Shown: one piece after another, positions 10,095 through 20,239 of the stretch
Numbering within the stretch: the first letter of the stretch is position 1
Layout of the letters: the number at the start of each line of letters is the position of its first letter
Assembly (NCBI RefSeq): GCF_963678635.1
Contig: NC_087062.1
Location: 92,295,845 to 92,359,844, forward strand
Source of the DNA: Symsagittifera roscoffensis
Lineage: Eukaryota; Xenacoelomorpha; Acoela; Convolutidae
Reading direction: 5' to 3'
Length of the DNA stretch: 64,000 bases
The notes under the pieces: model-generated
What the model saw: the letters and a program-made list of their open reading frames with translations, nothing else
Database searches by the model: none
Told to the model about the DNA's origin: nothing
Made by a program: the position numbers and the translations under genes

Positions 10095-10371
10095 TGTTGT
10101 TCAAGGCCTCTTCTAATGCCGCCCCGTTATCCACGAGTGGCGTCACTAGTGGCGGTGTCACCCTGTCGATCCCGGGTAGCTTCGTGCTGGTCGAGATTCG
10201 GGCTTTGATTCTCTGCCTCGACGTCTTTTCATTATCCACTTCAGGATCCGTCAATGCGTTGCCTAGCCCCTTGTTTCTACTCTCCCCAGTTCGCGTCTCT
10301 GATTTTGTCATGCTAGCAAAGCCTCTCGACTGGCCTGGTGTGTTTGCGTCTTTGCTTATCGTTCTCACCAC
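10069..10371 (-). pseudogene. Gag N-terminal fragment, second frame
   Basis: A 100-aa polar frame (G-I-D-R-V-T-P-P-L-V-T-P-L-V-D-N-G-A-A-L-E) bridges the first Gag frame (ending at 10,365) and the coiled-coil frame (starting at 10,094). It overlaps both by a few codons, as expected when one long ORF is split by two indels. No domain is recognisable. Its assignment rests on codon-level continuity and position only. Confidence 0.5.
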
Positions 10372-11036
10372 ACCAAATTTGTCCAGGTTCCAGTCTCTCT
10401 TTCGACGTATGCCTCATTCTCCTGGGTCGTACTATTGAAGCTGACTTGAGATCCAAAATCCTTTTGCTCGTCTTCGTCCTCTTCTTCCTCCTTTGATTCA
10501 CCTTCATTTCTTGTGCCCACTCCCATGGTGAATGGAAAGATGTTTCCGAAGGTGTTCTTCATTCTTTCTGAGAACGATGAGGACGTTGTTTGTTTCTCAG
10601 TCCCGCCTGCCATCATGGTGTTGTCTGTTGGAGATCTTCTGGTTGCCACTATCTCAGTAGAGATGTCGGACAGTTCCGACATCTCCTCTCGATCCAATGT
10701 CCCGGTGGAAGTGGCAAAATCATGGCCTTGTTCTACCGGAGTAGATTCACTCGCCAGCCTTCTGTCTCTCCCCTCCGGTCCATGTATTTCCTGGTTCTCA
10801 TTCATGGCCTGGTCCTTATGGACCTCCACTTCTAACATAGCTTTTCGCTCTTCTGAGGACTTTTGACTCCTAGTTTCAACCATTCTGCCTGAAACCGTCT
10901 CCCCTTTGTCGGTCCGGGCTCGTGTGATCCGATCCACAAAAGGATCGGTCATTGCTTTTCTTTGCTTTTTAGGTATGAATTTCCTAGAGCTATTACCTCG
11001 TTTAGGTATTCTTGACTTGTCTAGACTCATTCTCAA
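10365..11036 (-). pseudogene. Putative Gag N-terminus
   Basis: This is the most upstream frame of the element (223 aa): a basic start (K-F-I-P-K-K-Q-R-K-A), then polar acidic sequence including E-E-E-D-E-D-E-Q. ATG 11,036 is followed two codons later by another ATG. The sequence upstream of 11,040 has stops in this frame and AT-rich character, which supports a real 5' end here. It has no known motif; it could be a Gag leader or a separate short ORF. Confidence 0.5.
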
Positions 11037-11756
11037 TTTATCACTTCTTAATGCCTATACACTCAATTCGATTGTTAGTGACCTTCTAGTTTGACTATCG
11101 ATAATATAACACAACACAATAAATTCCAATATTTTCTATTAAATGATGACCACGAATCCTTGAATGTTATCACAGCACAGCGTATTCAATGAATGTTATC
11201 ACAACAATCCTTGAATATTATCACAACAATCGGATATTGCCGTAAGATTTGAGAACTAGCACAGTATGATGACATCAGTCAACTTAAAAGATATTCACTA
11301 CCCTATTAAGCACAAATTGTTGATTTAAAACCAGATATAACAAAATAAGAATAATTGAACTTGTATTTTAAAGAAAAAGCTTTCCCTGCTTGGTGCTGCA
11401 TCAAACAGACAAAACTTTGAAGGCAGTAATTTTCTCAAGTGGGCGTCTATTGCACCCACCGAGTACTGTGTTACCTATCTGCCTTCGGACTGCCCGAGCT
11501 AGACCTACTAAAACCCTCAGGGTAGTCATTTTTCACAAAAACGTATTGGGTTTCAATCCACACCAATGAATTACGCTCTTTTCAGTTTAGACTTAGTGTC
11601 GCGAATATCCGAGTTCGGACCTGTTTTGTTTTGGTCTGGTCTTTATTGAAAGGCAAGTTACCAGTGCAGTCACTGATTCCTAGCCTGTCTGCTAATAACC
11701 TAATACTTCTCACCTTAGTCTTTCTTCTGTTTACCTAAGTCCTTTAATAAAATAAT

Positions 11757-11985
11757 ACCCCTCCGGATTGGCAAAAATAGGACCCTTCCGTATTGGCAAA
11801 ATTGAGACCCCTCCGGATTGGCAAAATTTAGACCCCTCCGGATTGGGACCCCTGTGAGTTAGCAAATATAAGACCCTTCCGGATTGGGACCCCTCCGGTT
11901 TTGTGAAAAAAAGACCCCTCCGGATTGGGACCCCTCCGAATTTGAAAAAATTTTGAACCCCTTCGGATTGGGAGCCCTCTGGTTT
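11757..11985. repeat. ACCC(C/T)TCCGGATTG minisatellite
   Basis: About ten imperfect copies of ACCCCTCCGGATTGGC occur head-to-tail with spacings of 15-27 bp, joined by A-rich spacers such as AAAATTTAG. Single copies of the same core recur at about 12,029, 12,102, 12,636, 13,112, 13,339, 13,369, 13,741 and 14,438, always on the plus strand. The spacing is irregular, so it resembles a cluster of one motif more than a clean tandem array. Confidence 0.8.
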
Positions 11986-14528
11986 TGTAAAAGTAGCTTT
12001 TCGGAGATTTCCTTTATTTTCAACCTATACCCCTCCGAATACGTTCTCCGATGCTATTGTGCTTTTTAAATTAACTAGGAAGGGTGTGGGATCCTTTCCT
12101 AGACCCTTCCGGATTGAATTAAGCCTCTTATTTGACAATTCACGCTAACGGTGAAGGGTCTTATCGCTAGCCTAATTTCGGCTCTATTAATGATTTCCGG
12201 TGCCTTAAGCCTTCCCTGTTTTTCTAGAACAGCTTAAAATTGCCTTATTCAGCCGTTTCTACCCTTTGGTAGGGGTGTAAGGGCTTTCCAAAAAAACTTA
12301 TAAAACGTGAGGGGTCTACCCCTCCCGAGTTGGTGAATTTGCTAAAAACAATCTCAAAAAATTTTCACGCTTATTTTTTCGAATAATTTTTGTTCCTATT
12401 AGTAAGCTCAACTAATTTCTGATCTATTGGTACCAAGATCAACTGAATCTGTCAAGTAGTTCCAAAGAAATTTCTCTCTTATAGGTTCCGCCTAACTTTT
12501 TCCGCAATTCTGTTTTTTTTTCGACCTAAAAATTATTGATCCGAGCTCAGAAGGCCTATACTCTTCTAGTTCAATGCAAAAGGCCCGATCTAAAATGCTT
12601 TAGTTGAAAAAATTTGTGAAAAACTATGCTACCTGGACCCCTCCGGATTGATGAATCCACTGAATCAAACACGTTAAGTTCGATTTCTCTGTAACCCGGA
12701 AGGCTTTTGGGAAGCGGGTTTTAAAACTTGTGGATTCACTAGTGGACGTTGTCCGTGCAACTGTTTTTACTGTCCTAACTCAAAAATTTCAAAAAAATTT
12801 CTGAATTTATATTGTTCCGTTTTCTCAAAAATCACGAAAATTCGGTTTTTGGTACCAAAATGGTTCCAACCACTTCCGAACTAAACTTAACCGGTTCTAT
12901 CTATTATAGCAGTGCAGTTACGATGTAACACAATAATTTAGTGCTTTTTTCCGTTTCAAAAATATCGATATCTCAAAAATTGCGGTTTGTGGGGGGATCA
13001 AAATATCGCTATTTTGACCATAAAAACCGGTCTGTTTCCTTTGTTTTTCACTGAAAAACGATATGGAGTATTAATATGGGCTATATAAGTAATAATATTA
13101 GTAATACTATACCCCTCCTGGTTTGTTCAATAGCCGAATTAAGGTGCTTAACTCAGATATTCGCAGTTCGGTGAAGGGTCACTACAGTGCAGCACTGTCG
13201 AGCCCCCCACAGATTACTATCTTACTTTTTGTACCAAAAGGGATACAAAACTTGTTAACGATACCCAACATTCGATTGTTGTTGTCTTGAGCCCCTTCTT
13301 GTTGCTCCCTGTACTGCTTGCCGGATCAGTCGCCTCCCATGACCCTTCCGAATTGAGCCAAATCAGCAGACCCTTCCGGGTTGAGCGCACTTTATCATTA
13401 ACGTGCTTAAATGCTCAAATAACCCTACAGTACAAGCCTCACAAACGGGCCACAAAGTTGATCGTAACGATCCTGACTGATATAAATGCCTGTAACAGCA
13501 ATATATCTATCAACAACAAACGGGAGGGTCGGATCACATCTTCTGGGGGGATGAATTGGGATGATGAGGGTCTGGGGGGATGATTTCTACTGATTTTTTA
13601 CTTTTTTACTGTTTTTTGTTTTTTCGGTTATTTTTTTTATGTTTTTTGTTTTTCTTGGGTACTATACTACTTTTTGTTTGGTTTTATAAATATCTTTAAA
13701 TGTTGTTGGTCACGGACCATTCAGGAGATGACGGGACCGCGAATCCTCCCACCCTTCCTGGTTCGTGAATTTTTGGTCTTAACTAGGTTAAAAAGCTATT
13801 CACGGTAATCCGGAAGGCTTCCGCGTTCCGAACTACCCTTCCACCCCGGCGGTTTTGGCCTATTAAGGGCGTTAATGTGAGCATCCGCTCGGCGCGGAAT
13901 GCTCGTTAACGGTTCTGCCGGTCATGATGTTAAAAAAGAATAACACCCAGGAGCGCCATAAAAACATCTATGTAACATTCGTCCGGAAGATACATATCGA
14001 CGGAAAATAAAACTAGGTCCTAAGACGACTGGCTAACGTCTAAACAGAGCTCTACATGCTTTTCACCGTCTCTACCAAGCCAGTACTTTCGGTGGTCTTT
14101 CTAACATCGGGTCGACAAAATGTTACTGCTTTCGGCTTCGGTCAAAACACTCAAATTGACTAGATTACATGCAAAAATAGTGGGCTCATGGCTGGGTCTC
14201 AGTATCCCCAGACCACGAGGTCACTCTTAAAATCAGGGCTACTACTATTTATTGAATTATTATTGTTTTTGTTCAGTAGATAAAAATCATCATCTCCATC
14301 GAAGATGGATCAACCCTTGCCCCCAACTCCTAGCTTCTCATCCTAGCAAAATGAATTCAGATGTTAATTAAATTCAATTCAGGACATAACAGGAAAGCTA
14401 AAATTTTGTATAAGATAATAAAATTTCCAGTCCCGAGACCCCTCCGGATTCTCGAATCCGGGGCAATAAGACCTTTATCTTCCTCCCGGAAGGCTGTCTT
14501 CCACCCTTCACCGTTGTTCGCAACGGCC

Positions 14529-14560
14529 TTGCAACTATTGTAGCGACACAATAGTTGCAA
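14529..14560. repeat. Perfect 13-bp inverted repeat (hairpin)
   Basis: TTGCAACTATTGT and its exact complement ACAATAGTTGCAA flank a 6-nt loop AGCGAC. No T-run follows, and no gene is adjacent whose termination it could serve. It may be a cruciform former or the remnant of a MITE end. Confidence 0.85.
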
Positions 14561-15289
14561 CTCGGAACGATCTCTGCTACTTCTGCAATTTGTTGTTGTT
14601 TTCCAATCACAATTTTTGTCGTTATCGCTATCGCAACTAATGTTGTTGTGTTTTATTTCGGTTTTCTGCCAAAATGGTCATTTCTGACGTTTCTCAGAAA
14701 TATGACGTCATACTTCAAAAATTTGAAAATTTGAAACACCAGAATATTCTAGCCTTCTCCGTTTGACTAATCGTCCCAATAACGTTGTTAATCTCTTAAA
14801 ACCGTCAATTCGGAAGGTTAGCTGCTAAAATTTCGAATCTGTTGCATCTGCATTTTGGTGCATTCTGGTCGAATGTCACACTACCTGAACTTCGAGGACC
14901 GACCTTTCACCAGACCGACGATTTACCAGAAAAGTTATAACATGGACCTATTGCCACATTCGATAAACAAATTTAAGTGACAGATGTAATGAAACCGTTT
15001 CGTCTGGTTAAAGGCAATAATTTCACGGTTTCTCAGCGAAATTATGTTTGTTCTCCTTTTCGAATCTTCCAAAAATTTACACTTATCTCATTTGAATTAT
15101 TGCATTTAAAAAAAACTAAACTACAGAAGGGCCCTTCCAATTAGTTACGGTCAGTGCACAAGCTGGATAGGGCCATACCAGCGTTATAAATTGCACATAT
15201 ATCAGTAAACTTTAGCATTTTATCAATGAAGTCATATATCAACTTTAAATACATCGTCGTACCTTCAATTTATCTTAGCCGACCTTCCT

Positions 15290-17830
15290 CTACAATAGCG
15301 CTTATAGAGTTGTCGATAAATTGAACTTTGTGCAGCGACCTGTACCCGCTTATACAAAGTATTGAGCTCCTCTGGAGCGCGAAGCTTATTTTACTTCCTA
15401 TAAAGTTTATCGATTCCGGTTAGCTTTCTTGTTTTTTTTAAATTAGTGTTTCGGCTAATCGCTGCTTCGTCTGCGTGGCTGTTACAGCAGCGCCATCGGT
15501 GCATCCAAAAATCAGAGGCAAAAACTACTCTGCTCTACGTTTAAAATTCTTTGCTGATATTTGGAGTAGTTCAGCGTTTTGTGATATTTTTATGCCTCTT
15601 TATGCAGTTTTCGCGATGTTTTAGCATGCGGATTGAAACTTTTCACATCAAAGAAAGCGCGGCTAAATCGTGAACCCCAGACTCTGTTTGCCTAAATGTC
15701 TTGTCGTGACTAATCTTCAGTGGTTGTTGAATTGTTGACAAAGCGTTCGCCTTGCAACGGCTGAAGGTTTGGCTCAATCTCGTCGACATGGCAAACCTCG
15801 TTCATGAGGTTGGCGAACGTGTCTCTAATATTATTGTGTCTCATGTGTGTGTAACCACCCATTGCAGAGTGTAGGGCATGTATCATTTAGAATTTGCACC
15901 AATTGCACATAAGGTCGGTATTGGTCGGTTCCCATCTGTATCTTAAGTAAATAGCATCTCTGAATTTTGATTTGTCCAGGTTGAAATTGTAGCTGCTTAG
16001 TGGTAAAGCAGTGAGCCAGTTAGAGGCTCCCTTTTCAGAGGCCAGTCCAATTGCGTAGTTATCAGTTTCATTTATGGAGTTGATGGGGTTTGTTTTCGTT
16101 CGGTTTGTTCTATCACTTTTCAATTTTTTGATTCCCGTACAAATTTTTTCATGATGTGTTGTTACCTTAACAGGATCTCGAGATTCCCGTACAATTGATG
16201 TTTCCTAAGACCATGCTAGATAATTTTCTTGGTCGAATGGCAGCTTGATGCTAAGGCCGCCCATTTTAAGTGGTAAAGTAGACATCCCACAGAGCTGGGA
16301 ATTTAATGTGTCTTTACCGACTAGGTTAAGTATTGGTTACTCATTAATAATCCTTAATCATGTTTCTAAACTTTTCATAGCGCTAGGCGCGTTGTCCTGG
16401 CTAGAGAAGAAAGCTTTTTCAAAACTCCTTCAGTTTAGCTGGCACAAACGTTTTGGGGGTACGTTTTAACTTTTTTTGTTAGTTTTTTTTTCAAAATTTT
16501 GATTTGCTCATCTTGAAACTCGAAGAATTGTTTACATTCAGATTCTATTCATATAACAGAAGTTGTGCCTGCTTTTCTTGTGACTACCGTGTTTTTGAAG
16601 ATTTTCTCAGCTTCACAGAGTTTTTCATTTTTAACTATGAGTTGATTGGTTCAGCATGGTAGCCAAAAAATTTACCTCGAGAAGCACCGACGACGGTTCT
16701 TAGATTACTTAATTTACCGACTGCGTTTCCTTCATGTGCGTACTAATTTTTCATGACGTTGTCTACTGATAAAAATTTCATGAGGGGTTTTATGGCTAAA
16801 AAAACCCCTAAACCCCGTACAGGGCAATCGCTAGCGGATCCCCCTGGGTTGTCCCTTCTTGAAAGTAGATGGTTTATTATTACGAACAGTTTAGATGGAT
16901 TAGAATACGAGTTCTTAATTGCTGTTAAAAGAGATGGGCAGGTAGTTTTGATGTTCTTCAACGCCAGCTTTCCATTTGGCGAGTTGAAAGCGTTTTTGGC
17001 ATCTACGAGAAAAAGAGCATCGGCGGACGTTTTGCCTTATTGATCTCTTAGCGTGTTGATCGCATATTCAATGCCACACTTTTCTCCTGGACAGAGTTGG
17101 TTGTCTGAACCGAGCGACATGGGTTAGTTTTTAAGTCATTTCGTTATTGTTTGTCCTATTGTCCTACGCATAACTTCTCTATGCGTATAGGTCTTGCTCC
17201 TAGTTTCTTATCTAAGGGTAATAATTTTTATGCATTATATGGTTCCCTTAGTTCTGGATTTACATCTTTAGAAGTATTTTTTTGGCAATTCTAGCAAAAG
17301 TTTTTGAAATCTCATTTGATTGTTGGCCAAAGTGTGTTAAAATACGTCTCCATTCATTTGCATCAACGCCAGCTGGTGCATGAGATCCGTGCATTCTCAT
17401 GGCTGCTTTCTTGATCTGATGACCGTTTATCTGATCAAATAATAAAGGATGAAAAGGAATTGTTTCATTGAGACTGATGCAATATAGTTAGCATCAATTG
17501 GTTAAGATGGCAGGTGCTTCTCAATAAGGTCTGCTCTACTGCTTCACCTTTGACGATAAGGACGCCGAGATAAAGAACGCCTCTGGGTGTGTCCATCAGT
17601 TCTGCTATTGCGCTAGATTTTTTTCCAGTATTCATTAGTTTGTTGAACTCTTGTGCTTCAGTTTTAGTTTTTTCTCCATTTCCTTTTGTCAAGCGCAGTT
17701 GCAGCGCCTTCCCTTTGTTATAGAAGTCATCCAAGTCTCCGTCTTGCCATTGCTTAAGTCGCTTTGCTATTGTTTTATGAAAAGATCCATAGTTTTTCTA
17801 CTTTGTTTTGCACAGTAGTAAGGATTGAAA
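15290..17830 (-). pseudogene. Decayed RT-encoding retroelement (non-LTR-like invertebrate family)
   Basis: No single ORF shows this, but minus-strand reading in switching frames gives a collinear series. There is an N-terminal region with K-R-L-K-Q-W-Q-D-G-D (about 17,750), then N-K-L-M-N-T-G-K and G-V-L-Y-L. A-P-A-G-V-D-A-N-E-W-R-R lies at about 17,342-17,380, L-G-A-R-P-I-R-I near 17,190, and motif A V-D-A-K-N-A-F-N at 16,983-17,006. The motif C position reads Y-A-H-E instead of Y-A-D-D at 16,731-16,742, followed by L-S-N-L-R. G-G-L-S-I-K-L-P-F is at 16,235-16,262 and E-K-G-A-S-N-W-L plus F-R-D-A-I-Y-L-R-Y are in 15,887-16,123. M-R-H-N-N-I-R-D is near 15,830 and F-F-D-V-K-S-F-N-P at 15,622-15,655. 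This order matches an RT protein family I know from invertebrate genomes; its formal clade is uncertain. At least eight stops or frameshifts and the lost catalytic acids make it dead. Confidence 0.8.
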
Positions 17831-19237
17831 GATCCTTGTTGCGTGCATTGCGAATGTTTTTCATTGTTTTTTATTAGGCTGTTTAGAGTTCTATTGAGGG
17901 TTTAAAAGAAGTTATAACGAACTTTTTTTGATAGGATCATAAAGACCGGTTTCCAGTGGACCACATTGGTGTATATTTTCCTAGTGGTTTCGTTGAGTTC
18001 AGGACGGGGGTTTGACCATGGGCCTTCTTATGTTACAGGTTCTATAGCGGAAGGTTATCTTGAGGTTAGGGTGTGTGGTGCAGTGGAAGGATGAGGGTGG
18101 AGTTTGGGGAGAGTGGTTGTAGCTAGGGTTGGGGGATTGCATTCATGTGTGTCTTTAGCTGAATGAAAATGGGAGGTTCAGGGATGACAGCTGAAATCGT
18201 CATAGTGATCACTGCTGCGGGCGAGGCCGCTGCATTTTACATGAATGTAGCGTGGGCATGTTAAATACTGAACCCCTCTGCACACCGAACCCCTCACAAG
18301 CAGTTTTTACAAATAAGGCAGTATGTTTGCGTAGCCATTTGAGAAGGGACGGCGTTGCCAAATTAGCGAGAGAATTTATTGATTAAAAATTGCAAAGAAG
18401 TTAGTAAAAAAAAGTCATTACCGTAGAAAAAAAATTGGATGTCACCACGTCAGAACAATTGAAGGGTTAGATTTAGGTAAAACATTAAATGTATAATGGA
18501 TGTACAAACTTATTTATTTAATTACAACAGATGATTATCAATATAAATTTCGCCATTTACTTCAAAGTTATTACAATTCTGAATTGTTTTGGGAATGATC
18601 AGTGTAACCAGCAACTATTGTTACTGTATTTAGGTCCTTTGAGCTTTATTGCAAAACTGTTTCTTTAAGATCTTGAAGCGTTGCGCCGCGGTAGAAGTGA
18701 ATTGTTGATTTTACTAGAGCTGGTTTGATATACTTGGTCCTTGAAGTCCCGATAATTAGTTTCTGTGAAAACTCCAGAATGTGTCCTGCCTGGAATCTAC
18801 CTGAAACACACCGATCTGGGGCAGAAAAGATGCTTCTTGAGACACAGTGAGTCTTGGGGTAATTTATGAATACTTTCAATTAGGAGTTAAAGTTGGTTTT
18901 AGACACGGATGATGGAAAAAAAATAAAAAAGAGTAAGGAGTGGTAAAGACTGAAGTCGTTTTGAAAGTCGTTCCACTAGCTCATTCCTGCTTGCGTCTAG
19001 TTACGCAAGAGAAGCTTCACTCGTATACGGCTGGGAAGGCGAGAGCTAGTAAATAAGTCAGTGAGATAATCCCAGCGCATTAATCTAATTAAAAAGTTTA
19101 TCACAACAATTAGGTCGGTCTGCTAAAAGACCAAGGCCATGGACATCAAAACAGAAGAAACAAGTTTGATAAAAAGTAGACTCGAGACATTTTTGGAACA
19201 ATGGGCGTCGTGGGGTTTCATAGAAATAACTCATAGG

Positions 19238-19420
19238 GCGATAAAGCATCAGTGTACAAACGTATGGACGATAAAACATCAGTGTACAATTGATAGTAAC
19301 AATATGAAAATTTGATAAATTCTCAGATTGTAAATGGGGATGATGAAAAATGAGAAATTGAAAAACTCTCATGTTGTAAATGGGCACAACTAAAGGACGC
19401 TAAAACATCAGTGTACAAAT
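19238..19420. repeat. Three copies of a CGATAAAACATCAGTGTACAA-like motif
   Basis: The 14-mer (A/G)CATCAGTGTACAAA/T follows GATAAA or CTAAAA at 19,238, 19,268 and 19,397. Adjoining sequence is also related: TTGTAAATGGG occurs twice, at about 19,327 and 19,374. It looks like an old local duplication of unit ~30-130 bp. Confidence 0.6.
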
Positions 19421-19851
19421 TTTATATAGAATATGAGAACTTGAACAATTTGTTTTGCAATTTTCGTGCATCAGCAGGTTTTAAAAATCTTAAAATTATT
19501 ACTGATAGGAAAAACTTAAGCACAAAAAAAATCTCCAATGTGGTGCTTTCAAAATTTTAACTTAATACACGAACATTTTCTTACAGCTTCACTATTTTAT
19601 AATGTAATAACAGTTAAAAAATTTTGATAAGTCCAAGAAATATTAAAGAATTTTTTAGACATTTTTCTAATTTTTTAGAAAAATTTTTTAGACGTTTTTG
19701 AAACAACAGTTTTTTATACTTTTTTCCAAGTCTTCAATTTTTTCACAATATTGTGAAAAAAATAAATCATAATGGTGCACAGCATGCCATGCCAAAATGT
19801 TTGACCTAATATGTTTAACCAAATATTCAACTAATATCAACTATTATGGAT

Positions 19852-19946
19852 ATTATCATTTTCTTTATGATTTTAATTATTATGATTATTATTATGATTT
19901 TTATTATGATTATTATGATTATTATAATTAGAATTATGATTATGGT
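19852..19946. repeat. (TTATGAT)n-like microsatellite
   Basis: An imperfect run of ATTATTATGATTATTATTATGATT-type units over about 95 bp. It is simple sequence with no coding or regulatory sign. Confidence 0.85.
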
Positions 19947-20239
19947 TTCGGCTACAAATTTTTTCTCCCAAAAGATTGTTTGATTTATTTTGTGTTATTG
20001 TTCTCAAAGAAGTTCCACATAAATTTGAGAAGACGACTCTTCAATCCCAGAGGGTTCTAAAAATCCACTTTTATTTGAGAATTTGTTAATCATTATACTG
20101 GTCCTGGTGCAGAAACTTTGTCGGTATATCTGCTTCGAAAGAAGTCTATGGTCAAATTGTAGTGACATTGTTGATTGTGAATCTCTTTTAATATGAACCA
20201 TCATGTTCAAAAAGTAGTCAATTCCGGTTGAATTAGGAA

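Larger units (their letters stand above)
1..11036 (-). mobile_element. Ty3/gypsy-like LTR retrotransposon, degenerate, 3' end off window
   Basis: Read on the minus strand from 11,036 downward, consecutive ORFs give Gag (coiled coil, capsid-like part, zinc knuckles), aspartic protease, RT, RNase H, integrase and a GPY/F-type integrase C-terminus. That is the gypsy order of PR-RT-RH-IN. After the integrase the coding continues into a macro-domain-like module and then a separate ORF with a GDSL motif. The reading frame breaks at about ten places through indels, and RT motif A, the YxDD box, an RNase H aspartate, part of the HHCC finger and the integrase glutamate are mutated or missing, so this copy should be inactive. 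No LTR could be delimited: the 5' LTR would lie above 11,036 and the 3' LTR lies beyond position 1. Assigning the last ORF (1-1263) to this element rather than an adjacent one is inference. Confidence 0.88.
11037..15289. other. Non-coding stretch upstream of the gypsy-like element
   Basis: I see no credible gene. The first ~700 bp probably include the 5' leader and LTR of the minus-strand element, but no matching LTR copy is in the window to prove it. Copies of a CCCCTCCGGATTG-like motif, tightly clustered at 11,757-11,985, recur through to about 14,450. One perfect hairpin is at 14,529-14,560. Short open frames here (13,287-13,583 for example) show no protein-like features. Confidence 0.6.
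17831..20239. other. Non-coding AT-rich stretch
   Basis: There is no protein-like ORF; the 77- and 100-aa frames near 18,646-18,879 and 19,085-19,387 lack any recognisable motif. Two repeats stand out: a thrice-repeated CATCAGTGTACAA motif (19,238-19,420) and a TTATGATTAT-type microsatellite (about 19,852-19,946). Confidence 0.6.

Noticed and set aside
16753-17043. 96-aa plus-strand ORF
   Set aside because: It lies antisense to the RT motif A region of the decayed retroelement and owes its openness to that.
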